A stretch of DNA of 64,000 nt from assembly GCA_051294375.1 (NCBI GenBank), contig CM119265.1, forward strand, positions 10,681,042-10,745,041, read 5' to 3'. The notes below the pieces were generated by a model. The model worked only from the letters and a program-made list of their open reading frames with translations, had not been told where the DNA came from and ran no database searches. This document shows, one piece after another, positions 20,780 through 46,600 of this stretch. The DNA is from Paraspadella gotoi (Eukaryota; Chaetognatha). Position 1 is the first letter of the stretch. The number at the start of each line of letters is the position of its first letter. Made by a program: the position numbers and the translations under genes.

Positions 20780-20937
20780 GTATTTATACAATACAATCGG
20801 ATCATCGATGCGGGCTCGTTTCCCGATGGCATGAAGCCTCTCTTCTCATTGGTCCGTTTCGATGATGATTCATCCGATCAGAGAGTCCTCGGCGGATTTC
20901 ATCCGAGTCGCGGATCCGATTCCATCTGCGCTGCAAT

Positions 20938-21200
20938 GATGGAAAAGAAAATAGTCGCGGTTTGGAAAAGTCAGTTAATTTCCCTTGTTAAATATAGTTT
21001 TTGGCTAATGAATAAGTTTTAATATATAATATAACCTTCTGAGAACTGAATAAAATGATTATTTCTCAACAGCATAAAATCATTTAATGGATACAAATAC
21101 TTCCAAAAGAGGTTGTCTCTAAACGTTTTCACTTCTTTTTGATCAAGAGGACTACTCACATGTTAATATTATATCTCTGACTTGATATTTTTTAACCTAA
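20938..21200 (+). repeat. Partial copy of the 2.5-4.1 kb TIR element
   Basis: It begins like the left end of that element (TAGTCGCGGTTTGGAAAAGT) and shares later blocks such as ATACAAATACTTCCAAAAG and the segment ending in ATATCTCTGACTTGATATTT. The right end is missing. Confidence 0.6.
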
Positions 21201-21300
21201 TGGAAAATTATTGATTTTTAACAAATGCGATTCGCCAACAACTTGGCGATTTTACCACCTTTATTGGAAAGTAGATTTAAAGTTATTAATGATTATAAAT

Positions 21301-21539
21301 TTTATTTGGAGAGAAAGAAAATTTTTGTTTTAACAACAATGATTTTCATTTAATTTAAAAAAAATTAAAATATCAGACATGTTTCGACTTTTTTTTATTT
21401 CGAGTCTTCATTAGCGTTTAAATCACAAACGTTTTAGTTTCTCAAATATTGAGTTTCGAGAGCTCAAATTGAGCTATGCAAACTTTTTAAATAAAAATAA
21501 TTGTTGTAAAAACAAAAATTTCCTTTCTCTCCAAATAAA
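21301..21539. repeat. Inverted-repeat element carrying a hammerhead-like hairpin
   Basis: Arms of about 40 bp (21301-21340 and 21498-21539) contain TTATTTGGAGAGAAAG and its complement. Between them, the minus strand at 21376-21416 reads CTAATGA, a stem of GACT with AGTC, then GAAACATGTC. Confidence 0.65.
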
Positions 21540-22611
21540 GTCACACAAACAACAAAAAGAAAGGCTTAATACAATGATTATAAATTAAAATAAAATTTAT
21601 ATATAAAAAACGTCACGGATTTATTTATCAATGAAAAAAATATAATTGAGTCTATCTCAATACAGTAAAAAATGACAGTCGTTTATTTTGTATCATTTGA
21701 TTTGACTCACGAGGAAATATCTTAAAATTACCGGCTTTTTAAAATATTTTCTAATGATTGGTTTTATTTTTTTATTCATTTTTCTTAACCAGCAACCAGT
21801 TATTAACATTATATTTGTCCCTTATCACTCATTAAATATATTCAAATATCTTGAATACTACGTAAGTTAAAAGTAATTGTTATGTTTTCGTAATTTTGAT
21901 CCTGTATTACTTAAAAGTAAAAGGCTGAAAATATATTTTGTTTAGGCCCGTATTCCCCAGAGAGATAAAATTTGAAAATAATTTATAAGTATTATAGTAT
22001 ATGAGCCACTAGTAGATTGATTCATGATAATTAAACGGGTCAAACTCGGTCGCAAGGAGTCAAGGTATAAAAGCAAAATAATTCATTAGTTAACCAAAAG
22101 GTGATCTTAACAAATGTATTATTTAAACGCAATGCAAATTTACTAATCTCACAGGCTAAACAAACAACTTCAAGATTGCAAATAAAAACGATTAAAACCA
22201 GGCCGTAAAAACGAATGCACTTTATAGAAATGAAAAAAAAATGCTTATGTTAGTACATAATCAAACTCGGCACGTTTTTGCAAAGATTAAAATATTATTC
22301 ACAAGTGGATGACAAGATATGTAGTAAAAAAATCGTGATAATACGATAATTATGTTAGCTTTTTATTCCAAAAATGGAATTAGGCTTTGGATGAGCAGGA
22401 TTGATCAACATTCAACAAGCTTATAAAATCAGAAAATTTATCGATCCACTGTAATTATATTTATTGCGGCAATACTTAAAAAATCAATATATCATCAATT
22501 ATTAAACAAAATAAAAAATCTTTTTAACCAATGGCCATGAGTCTATAATCATTAGACCTCTCGACTAGAATAAATCAAAGATGACGCTAACAATGTCTAA
22601 TGACTAGTAAC

Positions 22612-22618
22612 ACTTACC
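22612..22618 (-). promoter_or_regulatory. Strong 5' splice site just after the CAMKK stop codon
   Basis: On the minus strand the bases 22618-22612 read G followed by GTAAGT, a near-perfect donor, 20 nt beyond the TAG at 22640-22638. If used, the gene has a 3' UTR intron; the stop would be too close to the junction to trigger decay by the usual 50-nt rule. The acceptor is not identified. Confidence 0.4.
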
Positions 22619-22637
22619 AAAAAGCGCGAAATCGCGT

Positions 22638-35005
<12,368 letters not shown>

Positions 35006-37540
35006 GTCGTCGATAGAAAGGTAAAGAAAGAGGCCAGTGAGAGATAATGACAAGATGGTTCCTGGAGCGACGGATCCGATGGTCATGATGCCCTCGACGT
35101 CGTCTTTACCGAGTTAATTTCCTCCATCGAGGCCGAGCGAAAACTTTACGGTCGTTGAGCAAAGTCGAACTCGAGCAAAACCGGGTGAGAAGAAAAGGTG
35201 GTTTTTGCGTTGTGTAACATGGGTGGGTGAGGGTGTTGTGGGTAAAAGACGGCGGTTTGAGACCGTTTCCTTTTTGTAACATGACTGAATCGCGGACCCG
35301 TCACGTCGCGAATAGGGAAGCGGCCAATCTCCGATCCTCTCGTTCACTGACGATCCAGTCGCGTTATCATCCGACTCGCCGCGCCTCGCGCGCCATATCT
35401 GCGGCTGCTGCGGCAGCACCTGTTGCTGCAGCAATTGCTAGACAACGTCATTAAGAACACTACCTTTTCTTTTTGTTTCCCTTGGGAACAGGTTTTTTCT
35501 TCCTTTGACTATATTTTTGGACGAGATAAAAAGACCATGAGATGATCTTTCTCGAAAATCATTGCGTCCACATTGTAAAAATAAACCATTGTGATTAACA
35601 ATCTGAAGCATGAACTTGCGACTTCGTGCAAAAATAGGATAAAAATGTGCAAGATTGAAGCTGGCTCAAATTTTCTTCTTCAATATGTTTATCCCAGTTT
35701 CCCTGGCGACTAGCCTGAAATGACACTCAGTATCAGTCTCAGTTACGAGCAATCTTCTTTCAGTGGCTGGTCCTTTGCAGACGGATTTCAATCTTTTCGA
35801 AGATTGATAAAATATTTACCGGCTGTGGCATATAAACACAGCATAATTTTTACATCTCAAATACATGTCATTTCATATAAATTAAATTTATTACTTTGTT
35901 TCAACAGTGTGCAAGGACTCAATCAATCATAATCCTTTATTCTTAAAAAGCTCCTCACGACAAGCGAATGACGCACTGTATCATTACAACCCGACTTTCC
36001 CTAAAATTTCAAACTCTTACTTATATAAGTTATAACGAGCCCGACTTTAGTCTTTACAAAGTGGTTCGGCCTCATCACGGTTTCCCGAACTCGCGTGCGC
36101 CTCGTCAGAGAGACGCCGAGCATCGATGCTGCGTGGGAGGATTCCCGCCTTCTGATTGGTGGAGGTCAATGACGACCGCGTCATCTAATTGGCTGCAGCC
36201 AGAGGTGGAGACGACATGTTTACAGGATCCGTAACATGTGGCCGACAATGTTTCGAAATGCTTGCTATATTTTTAACCGACGTTTATTTTTATTCCCCGC
36301 CTGTTTGATTGATGTTTTGACAAACGTCCAAATGTTAGTTTGAAGTTTTAAAGGTCGAGTTAATTTTGTACAGAAAGTTCTTGTCATAGATTTTTCTGAA
36401 AAAAGATCCTCGATCGGAATTATTTATTGGTTTCAAAATATTTTTTCTCATTTCAAAATCCGTTGTAGCGAAGCTAAAAAAAAATGAAATTCACGTCCGA
36501 ATTTCGATGAAAATTACAGGCCCGCAACTAAGGGGGGAAAAATGTAATCTTCTCATCTTTTTTCTTTCGAAAATGCATCGAAAACAAAACCGATTTATTC
36601 TTTTATTTTCTTTTAGTCGGCTCGTATTCGGGGAATTAATCCGAGCGCGCCCGCTTTCCCAGTGAATTTTTTGCTCTTTTTCTGGGTTGGAACCACCGAT
36701 AAAACCATTTTGATTCCATACGGCGCCATTCCAACTCTTCTACCATCGATTCCGGTGACCATCTTAGTCGTCTTCGCCGATCGTTCCAGCCTACGTTTCC
36801 GGGAAAAGCTTCGTCCGCGATGAGCGTCTCGTCTTCGAGGATTCTCCGCCGGCAGTCTACGTCTCGTCGCTCGCCGACGCTTCAATGAGAAAGAAGAGAA
36901 AAAGGAGGAGAGGAAGGGAGATGCATTACATCTGCTGGTGCAGCCGCGAGGGGATTAGCTGACGGCAGCTAAAGTAACGTCTCTTTCGCGTCGCGAACGA
37001 GAGAGACAAAGCGGCACTGACTAACTTTTTCGCCACCACTCTACCCCGCATCTTCGCCCTTACTGACGCCGTTAAAAAAATAAGCATAAAACGAATAAGC
37101 GAAAACCGCGAAACGCGTATCTACCCTCAAATCTCAGTCTTCCTCTTTTTCTACCCTCTCAACTCTCTCAACTCTCTCAACCCTCCCCTCCCCGAAAATC
37201 CTCATCGCCAAACTAATTACTAAAACGTCTTCCCAATTTTCCAAAAATTCCCCCCTTTAACTCGTAATAATCCCCACCCGGGTTTACTTTTCCGACAATT
37301 CTCCTTCGTCCAATCATATTCTCCCTCGGACGAGTCCCGCTCCTCGCTCTTTCGAAAACCCCCTCCTCTTCTCGTCGAACTCTGGACCTTGGACATTTCT
37401 ACGTTCTGGCACCCTCTTTCCCAAGGCCCTCGTCCGCTCGGTCGGGGGAAGAGGTACTTTATTCCGGCGCTGTGTTACTTGCAATATCCGCCATTATCTA
37501 ACGAAGAAACATATAAAAGTCAACTGTATAAATTGCCGAG
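35006..37540. promoter_or_regulatory. Divergent intergenic region between CAMKK and ATP13A
   Basis: The two start codons face away from each other across 2.5 kb, so both promoters should lie here. GC-rich blocks occur at 35100-35450 (just upstream of the CAMKK first exon, with a CTGC/GCAG-rich patch near 35400-35440) and at 36600-37000. LTR-like debris seems present around 35930-36240. No defined core promoter element can be assigned with confidence. Confidence 0.45.
36613..36765 (-). other. Short open frame of unknown significance
   Basis: A minus-strand frame that begins with ATG at 36765 encodes about 50 basic residues (starting MVTGIDGRRVGMAPYG). It matches no family I recognise. The opposite strand is also open across the same GC-rich block, so this may be chance or part of an unrecognised UTR. 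Confidence 0.2.
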
Positions 37541-40500
37541 ATGGCCAATTCCCCTAAACCGCCTCAACCGTGCCAATCGGATCCTCGGGAAACGATCGTC
37601 GACAAAAACCCGCGAGAGCGCAGCAACGGTTCGCCGCCGCCCGTCGAGACCGTTCCCACCATGGTCGACCCACACAAGGTCAACGCGGGTGAAGATGACG
37701 AGATGTCCGTCCAAGGGTTCGTCCCTTCGCGCTTTCGCTTCTGCTTGGCTCTGGTCGCCATAGTGTTGACGGGCGGCTTGATGGCGCTCGTCTTTTACTG
37801 GAAGAAAGCCTGGATGCTCCGATGCACGCACACCCGTACTTCGCTGGCGCGGGCGCGGAAAGTCATGCTGCGCGACGTTTGGGGGCAAGAGTACGTGCAG
37901 ACCGTACGACTCGTCAATAATGAAGGGGCTCATTTGAACAAGTAAAGCGAGAGGCGATTAATTTGTTAATTATTCTCATCTAAAAAAATATTTAATTATT
38001 CATTTATTTATTATTTAATTATTCTCTAATTATTTCGTTTATAGGAGCGAAGAAAAGACGTACTACTCTCGAAACGTGGTCGAGACGCACCTCATGGCGC
38101 CGTCTCCTTCGCACTCGCGCCCGGGTTCTCCGACCGCTTCGCCCTCTCGCTCCACCGTCGCCGCTCACAGATATTTCGTCAACAAAAAGATCAAGGTCGG
38201 TGAAAAAGAATGAGAGTTCGTCGAACTCGATGACTAAAACAGATGTTGGTTTTGTCTTACTTTAAAATTATCTCTCGGCTTCTGTAATATTTTCTTCTCC
38301 TTCTCACTCCTTTTGCCCCCTCCGATATTCTTCCTTTCCCAGTATATCTGGTCTTCGGAGTCGGAATGCTTTTTCAAACTTTCGGGGCTGGAAAAAGGCC
38401 AGTCTGCGAAATCGCTTCATCACACCGAGGGGCTCAGCGCTCTCGAGTCCTCGCTCCGGCGAGTCCTCTACGGGGGTAACAAGATTGTCATCCGCGTCAC
38501 TCCACTCGTCACGCTCTTTCTCACCGAAGCCATCAATCCTTTCTACGTATTCCAGATTTTTTCCATGGCTCTGTGGTGAGAGGATAGCCCTAAAGGCGTA
38601 TTTGCTATGCTTTTTATCCGACCTTGTTTAATGTTTATACTAAAAATCTGGTCTTCTTAGTTTAGTCTGTCCAAAGAAAAGCCAAAAAATATGTTTTTTT
38701 AAAGGTACGCGGACGAATACGAATTTTACGCCTCTTGCATCGTCGTGATATCGATTGTTTCCTTGTCCTTCGAGGTTTATGCTATTAGAGGAATGCAGAA
38801 AAAGCTCAGGGAGCGAGTCAATATCTCGGGTAAAAGTCGCTTTGTGCACAAATAGTCAATTAGACGTCTTATCTTTACCGACTTTTTTACCCCGTCCCAA
38901 GGAACGGTGACCGTTTGTCGCGGAAGCTCTCCTTCCACCGGCCAACTCATTTTCGAGGACATCGATTTTGACGATCTCGTGCCTGGGGATGTCATGGAGA
39001 TCCCGAGACACGGCTGTCAGGTGTTGTTTTCGTTTTGATAAATCCTTTTAAGACCTGGTTAAAGACTGGGCTGTTTATATATTGTGAGCAACTGGCGTGT
39101 TCTTTTTATTTTGTATTCGTAAATAGTTTTTCTTCATTTATCATCTCCTATTTTCCGATATCTTTATTTCCTTCCCTTATAGATTTTGGTCGATGCCGTT
39201 TTAATATCCGGGAATTGCATCGTTAACGAGGCGATGTTGACGGGAGAGAGCGCCCCTGTCACAAAAACGCCCCTACCGTCTTCACCTGGAGTGAGTAACC
39301 GCGAGGCGAAGAAAGACTAGATTTAGCTTTCAACATTATAATTATTATTAATTGTTTTCCCTCTCAGCTGACGTATTCTATTCAAGACCATTCCCGTCAT
39401 ACTTTGTTCTGCGGTACCGAGGTCGTTCAAACGCGATTTTACGGCAACCAAAGGGTAAAGACTATTTTAAGTTTTTTCTGTTTTTAACCTTTCACATATT
39501 AAAAGGAAGTCTATAAACTGAATTAAGACACTTTTTTTTGTGGGATTTACAAGTGCAGTATTTAATTGTTGCCAATATTTCGATTTAATTTGACATTTGT
39601 TGTGTCCACAGTACCCCTTTTTTGTGACCAGAATCTGTTCATGAAATTTTACATATAGTCTTAATGACGATATAAATGGAACTATCGAGGCGAATTTTGA
39701 TATTCAACCCCTGACAAGAGATACAGGGCCCTGGGCCTGGGCCTGGGGGGGTGGACCCCTGGGGCAAAAAATTTTTTTTTTCCATTTTTTAAAATTTTCT
39801 AGTAGCATCAGGTGCATTAACGTTCTAAACATATAAAAAACATATTTTAGAACTAAAATTGATAAATTTTATTATTATTATTATTATTATTCCAAATCTA
39901 AATTCAACTGCTTGTGATCATGAAGCTGAAAGTTAAGGTAAACAAATATTTTTGTAGTAATAAATATGTTTTTGTGGAAGAATAAACGTCTGTGCATCTG
40001 TTCAAAACAAAAATAATTAGAAAAATTTGAAATTTTGACCATTTTTTGCTCCTATGGGTGACACCTCGGGGGTTCATATCTCGGCTCAGGGGTCAAATAT
40101 TGAAATTCGCCTCGATAGTTCTATTTGTATTCACATAAGGATCATTCATCCCAAATTTCAATGAATTTGGTCCAGTAATTTTCTCGGAACGTGTTCTGGT
40201 CACAAAAAAGGGGTACTGTGGCAGGTGTTGTTTGAATCGAGAATGGTTTCTTTTCCAACGATAAAGAATAACAATAACAATTGATACTCAGTCTAAACAA
40301 TGAGACAATAAAGGACTTTATGAGGTCAAATACGAAACCGGTGAAATCATGAGAGAGAGAAAGAGAGAGAGATCTTGAATAAGTTGGTCGATCGCAGAAG
40401 GTCACGTGTGGTTACTGCCACACATCCCCCCACCGAGGCTTCGACCCGATGGGGAGAAGTCTATGAGAGTTTTTGATTCTTGTTTTAATCTTCATCAGGG

Positions 40501-40803
40501 GGTTGAAGCATTGAAGGGAGAATGTTCGTTAGGCCTGGAATCTGGTTTGCTTGACGTCTGAGCTTCGGAATGATTGAAAGTGACGCGGGAGGAGGTGGTG
40601 GAACGATTGGCGTGGGAGCAGGGGTGTGTGAATTGAGGCGTGGGCAGGGCGAATGAGGAGTTAGGGAATTTTGCAGGGTGGTGCTTATAATTCGAGCCTC
40701 TGTGCGGCGGAGGCGAGGGAGGCGGGAGAGTGGCGTCGAGATTGGCTGGCTTCAGCCGATCAACAGAGATCGTCTCAATGTCTCGTCCAGGAATTTCGAG
40801 TTT

Positions 40804-40842
<39 letters not shown>

Positions 40843-43614
40843 TGAATAAGTTGATCGATCACAGAAGGTCACGTGTGGTTACTGCCACAGTAGTCCTCAT
40901 TAACTCAGTACCTCATTTTATAATATGAAGCCTTCTATAATTCATTTTACCTCACCTGTGCATATGATGTCCCTTCAAAATTTAAGTCACTTTAAGTCAC
41001 TTTAAACAGGTTTTGGCCGTGGTCGTGCGTACGGGCTTTTCCACCAGCAAGGGAGAGTTAGTGCGTTCTATCTTGTATCCAAAACCGGTTGACTTCAAGT
41101 TTAACAAAGACGCTGGGATGTTTCTTCTGGTTTTGGCCGGAATCGCCATCGTCGGGTTCATCTTCACCATCGTCATCATGGTGGAGAGGTGAGGAATTTT
41201 TGTATTCTTTCAATTTTCAAATTCAGGCTCCAATTTAACCTCTTTCACTTTTCTCGCGCAGACACAACCCCATCGGGAAGATTTTCCTTCGATCCCTCGA
41301 CCTGATCACTATCGTCGTTCCGCCGGCACTTCCGGCTGCCATGACGGTCGGCATCATCCACGCCCAGTCGAGGCTGAAGAAATCCAGCATCTTCTGTATC
41401 TCACCCAAGTTGATCAACGTCTGCGGCGGCATCAATACTGTCTGCTTCGATAAGACAGGCGAGGGCTTCGACGACTATTGCGATTTTTTAATTCATATCG
41501 TTTTTTTTTTTTACCTCTTCTTCCAAAACTTTTACAAATTCAGGAACCTTGACTGAAGATGGTCTGGATCTCCGCTGCGTACTTCCGGTCGACGATCGCG
41601 CGCGCATCTTCTTGGCGTCCGTGGCCGCGGTTCGCCGCGTCATTCCGCTTCCTCCGTCCAACGCAATTTTATCGGCGATGGCTACTTGTCACTCGTTGAC
41701 GGTCATCGACGGGAAGCTGGTGGGAGACCCATTGGACATCAGAATGTTCGAAGGGACCGGTGCGTAAAAAAATATTGGTTAATTAACTTGTGATCAAACG
41801 TCATTTGCAGGTCCTCGTTCAGTTTGTTAGTTTGTTAGTAGTTTACTTAATTTATTTTCACGCTCGTCTCCAGACTGGTCTCTGGAGGAGCCCGAGGTTG
41901 AAGACACGGCCAAGTTCGACATCATCATGCCGACGGTCGTGCGGTCTCCGACGGGTGACGACGAGATCGGAATTCTCCGACAATTTCCCTTCTCCTCCTC
42001 GCTCCAACGGATGAGCGTCATCACCAAAGCCATCACCAGCGCCGGACCCCAGCCCGGGTTTCATCTCTACTGCAAGGTCGTTTGCAAGTTTGTAACATCT
42101 TAGACTTTTACCATTTACTTATTTTCCTATTTTACTCTCTCTCCAGGGCTCTCCGGAAATGATCGTGTCGCTCTCCAACTCGACGACGGTCCCCTCCAAC
42201 TTTCAAGAGGTGCTGACCCAGTACACGCAGCAAGGATTCCGCGTGCTGGCGCTCGCGCACCGACCTCTCGCCAAACTCAGTTACGTCAAGGCTCAACGAG
42301 TTCAGCGAGAGGCGCTCGAGACCAACCTGCAGTTTCTTGGTGAGGCAAAAAGGACGAAAAGGTTAAGTTCATGTAGTATGATTTAATTTTGTCAGTAACA
42401 TAGCATACAGCGTCGAACAGAAAAACAGAGTTCACACTGCACATCAAAATCCGCGGTGGAAAAATATATTTCGTGGCTGATTATCGGATTCTCTTCCAAT
42501 ATTCGTGACTTTGAGACCCTAAGCGAGAAAAAAATATGGCTTCGCCGTCGTTTTATCGAAGAATGATGGTTTGTTGCGGAGAGTTTAGATTTATGTCGTA
42601 ATTGACGATGCCATTTGCTCGCGTCGTTGTTGCCGTCTGGCGGTGAGAGTGACATAGGCGTAGAGGAACGAGGGGAAACGTGATTTATTGGTTGAGATAC
42701 GTAAAAGCCGTTTACTGATGTCAACAAACTCATTTCGATGAGCTGTTTAGAGAATAGGGGTTAATGTTAAAAGAGTAAAGCAACTGACCCTTGGTCACTG
42801 ATCCTTTCTCTCTCTCCCCCCTCCTTGACCCTAGGCTTACTCGTTCTGGAGAATCGGTTGAAGAGCGCCTCGTTTCAGGCCATCGTATCTCTTAGGGAGG
42901 CGCGAATCCGGCCCGTCATGGTGACGGGTGACAATATGCTAACTGCGTTGTCCGTCGCACGGGAATGCGGTATGATCGAGCGTCACGAGGATTGTCTCAT
43001 AGTCAACGCCTTCAAAGGTTGGAGAAAGTACATAATTTCTTTTTCATTTTTATCTCCTCTTTATACTCTCTTATGGCAACGGAGGGACATGTGTGATGCC
43101 TGGGGTGTGAGGCATATTTATGCCGACACCACACTTTAACCAGGGTGACCGTGAGGGGATTGAACCCGCAACTCACGGTTGGTGAACGAGTACTGTCCAA
43201 GCCAATGGGACGAGCTGAGTTTCACCAAGCTATACGGGAGGCGAATTTAGGATTCGCCACACTCCTCCATTTTCTTATTCTATCTTGAATTTTAATTTTT
43301 AATTTTAATCTTATTATATTTTCCTTTTTTTTTTCCATAATGCTAGACATGTGCTATGTATCTTATTCGGTACTTTCTCCTCACTCCAGCACCGGATGGA
43401 CGCGTGGACGTCGAATACCTCCTCGGTGCCAAACCCGATGAAAACATGGCGGCTCGCATGGCGGAATCCTCGGTTTCCACTCAGGAGTCGGCGGAAGAGG
43501 GCGTGGTCTCGCGCGAGGCAAACCGAAAGTTCCATTTCGCGCTCATGGGGAAGTGCTTCGCGCTTATTCGCCACCATCGTCCGGGTGAGCCCTTCGTTCT
43601 CTATGGCCATTTGT

Positions 43615-43652
<38 letters not shown>

Positions 43653-46600
43653 CAGGCAGGCAGGCAAGCAGGCGGTTTATTTTGGGGGGAGTAAGAAGAA
43701 AAGAGGTTCGGTTAATCTGGGAGAAAATCTAATTTGAATTTTGTATCGTGTTCGGACACAGATATCTCATTTGATTATTCGTCGAGGTTGGGGGGGTGAC
43801 AGGGGGAGGCCTGATTTAGTACCGAGACGGAAGTTAATCAGATATCGGGAAGAAATTAGCATGAGAATTAAAGCCAGAGGGTTTTTGATGAAGAGAACGA
43901 GAGAAGAAATTAGTTAAAATCTAAATGGTCATCTTAAACAAGAAATTATAATTTATTCGAGTCTCAATGATTAATTCATTATTTTTTTCTTTTAACAATT
44001 AAATTATTAATTTTCCCCTTCCGTCTCCTCGGAATTTCATCTCCCTTCTCCATCCACCAATGCGATTTCGTTTTAAAAAAGAAATACTGAAGCGCCTGGT
44101 GGTTCGCGGAACGGTGTTCGCTCGCATGGCGCCCGACCAGAAGCAGCAACTCGTCGAGGAACTACAGGCCCTGGGCTACTACGTCGGGATGTGCGGCGAC
44201 GGCGCCAACGACTGCGGCGCCTTGCGGACCGCTCACGCGGGCGTTTCCCTATCCGATACAGAGGCTTCTATTGCTTCGCCCTTCACGTCCAAGGTCGCGG
44301 ACGTGTCTTGCGTACCGACGGTGATTCGAGAGGGTCGCGCAGCCCTCGTCACCTCCTTCGGCATCTTCAAGTACATGGCCGCCTACTCCCTCATCCAGTT
44401 CGTCACTGTCCTTGTGCTTTACTGGATCGAGGTGAGGGGATTTGTAGGAGTTGGGAGGGGGTGGGGCTGAAAACGAATGTCTCAAATTGAATCTCCTAAT
44501 CGATTAGGAAAGAAAAGGGTCCTTGAAAAAAAATGCGAGGGGGCGGGGGCGACACAGCGGAGAAGATGAAAAAAAAAGGAATAAATGGGAACGAAGATAA
44601 AGAGAAAAGACTGGAATGAAGAAACTTCGATTCTAGAGGATTTTTAGGGCCTTGCCTTTGCCGTTATCTTGCTCTTGCCTTGCCTTTGCCGTTATCTTGC
44701 TTTTGCCTTGCCTTTATCTTGCTTTTGCCCTGCTTACGCCTTGCCTTTGCCTTGCCTTTAACTTCCCTTTAACTTGCTTTTGCCTTGCCTTTTCCCCTCC
44801 TTTGCCTTGTTTCGCCTTGCCAGGTTTCGAGGCCGCGCGAAAGGAAATGAGAAAATAAGGAGAGAGACCGTGAGACAGGCGGTCGGATAGTTCACCTTCT
44901 AGTGTGAATAATGGTCGCTGTGAAAGGAGATGGGAGGGTTGCATGGAGGTTTGACATTCGAAAGTAATTGATGACAAATAAGTTTATTTTTTAGTAATAT
45001 TTTTTTTGTCGTATTTTGTTTTTACATGATTACTTCCTATATTTTCTAAAGTTAAAAGTCAAGTCGATTTTTTGTTTCTTAAAAATCGTACGATCGTTTT
45101 TTTCCCCTTTCTACCGAATTAATGTTTCCATGACGACGACGACGACTGATGACGTCAATGTCGTCGTTTGAAAGTCGTCAACGAGGAAGAGGGAAAGAGA
45201 GAAAGAATTTGCCGATGAATAGAACAGAATCGCGGAAATAGAATCCTGAGGGAAATTTCCTTCCTGGAAACGTCGCCTTAGGAAGAAGAGGGGGGGGGCA
45301 TGTGTGAGAACAAAAATTAAGCATTAAGGAGAGGCGTAGGAAAAAATAGACTCGAGTGAAAGAGAGGATGATAAAACAAGTAGTCAAGAAATGTTTTGAA
45401 CGTCCGAAATAATGTCAGCAGTATTCAATAATAATTCATATTTGTACCTTACTTGGTGGCGAGCTTGCCGCCAAACCTAATTACATTAGAGTGGCAGTCG
45501 TTCGATATACCTCGTAGACAAGGCCCCCCTTCCCCGGAAATTCCAGACAGAAAATTCCTTTATATTCACTTTTATTCAAAACTGCATAGTCAAGGCCAAA
45601 AAAAATTATGTCAATATGGGCAGATTTCGAAAGCTTGCGCGTCTTGGAAAGCCAATGGAGGTAGAGCGCGATCGAAATTCCCATTTTATCAATGCCCAAA
45701 AATGGTATTTAAATGGACTGGTCAGGCCGTTTGTTTCCCTATTCCAAGAAAACCTCCTGCTCTTGAGTAAAAATGACCAAATCATTACATATTAGTACAG
45801 TTTCCGAAACCTTATTGTCTTCTCTACATGATGAAAAAAAGCAAAATTAAAATTCTTACAATCTTAATTGCTTGATAAAGCAATCAAATGAACTGGTTTT
45901 TTAGGTGAAAACTGCATAGTCAAGCCTTCATTTTTTTCAATTTTGATCACAATTGACAGAAACTGTATTGATTTTACTATTCAAATCAGGGTAGAGGCGG
46001 GGCTTAATTCAAAAGCGTTTTCTCAATATAATGCAAAATTTAAAAAAAGTCCAATAAAAACTTAATAAAAACACAAAATCGTCGCAAAGTGTTGCTTGTG
46101 AGTCAGAAATGCTAGAAAAAATAAATTTTTAAATTTTTTATATTTATTATAAATATATAAAAATATTTATATAAATAATAATATAGTGTTAAAAATAAAT
46201 TTTTTATTTAATATAAAAAAGATAATACTATATATTAAAAAATATATATATATATAAAAATATATTTTATAATAAAATTAGCTAATTTTTTTAAACTGTA
46301 AGTTTTTTTATTATGGTATGATTAAAAAATATAAAATTAAAATAAAATTTTAATTTTAATAAAATATAATCATATTAAATATAATAAAATGATAATAATA
46401 AATAAAATATAAATATTTTATTTTTTAATTTTATTTTTTAATTATAATTATTATTTTTATTATTATTATTATTATTTTATTATTATTATATAATCTGATA
46501 ATAATATATATTTTATTATAAAATAATTTTATTTTATTTATTTAAAATTATAAAAAATATATTTTAAAAAAATATTTTAAACAAATATTTTAAAAAAATA

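Larger units (their letters stand above)
17006..22637. other. 5.6 kb gene-poor stretch between the USP7 and CAMKK exons
   Basis: No convincing coding exon was found. A GC-richer patch at 17590-17760 could hold a promoter or first exon of USP7: on the minus strand ATG TCG CAT CCG G precedes a poor GTCCCA donor with the phase that exon 17005-16920 needs. The rest is AT-rich and repeat-laden: a CCCTAA-bearing repeat interrupted by a MITE (18181-19230), LTR-like debris (19920-20060 and 20790-20930), an hAT-type MITE (20074-20779), a TIR-element fragment (20938-21200) and a palindrome (21301-21539). No function is evident for 21540-22637. Confidence 0.5.

Noticed and set aside
44652-44858. Hydrophobic Leu/Ala/Cys frame.
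   Set aside because: It is a by-product of the CTTGCCTTTGCC minisatellite.
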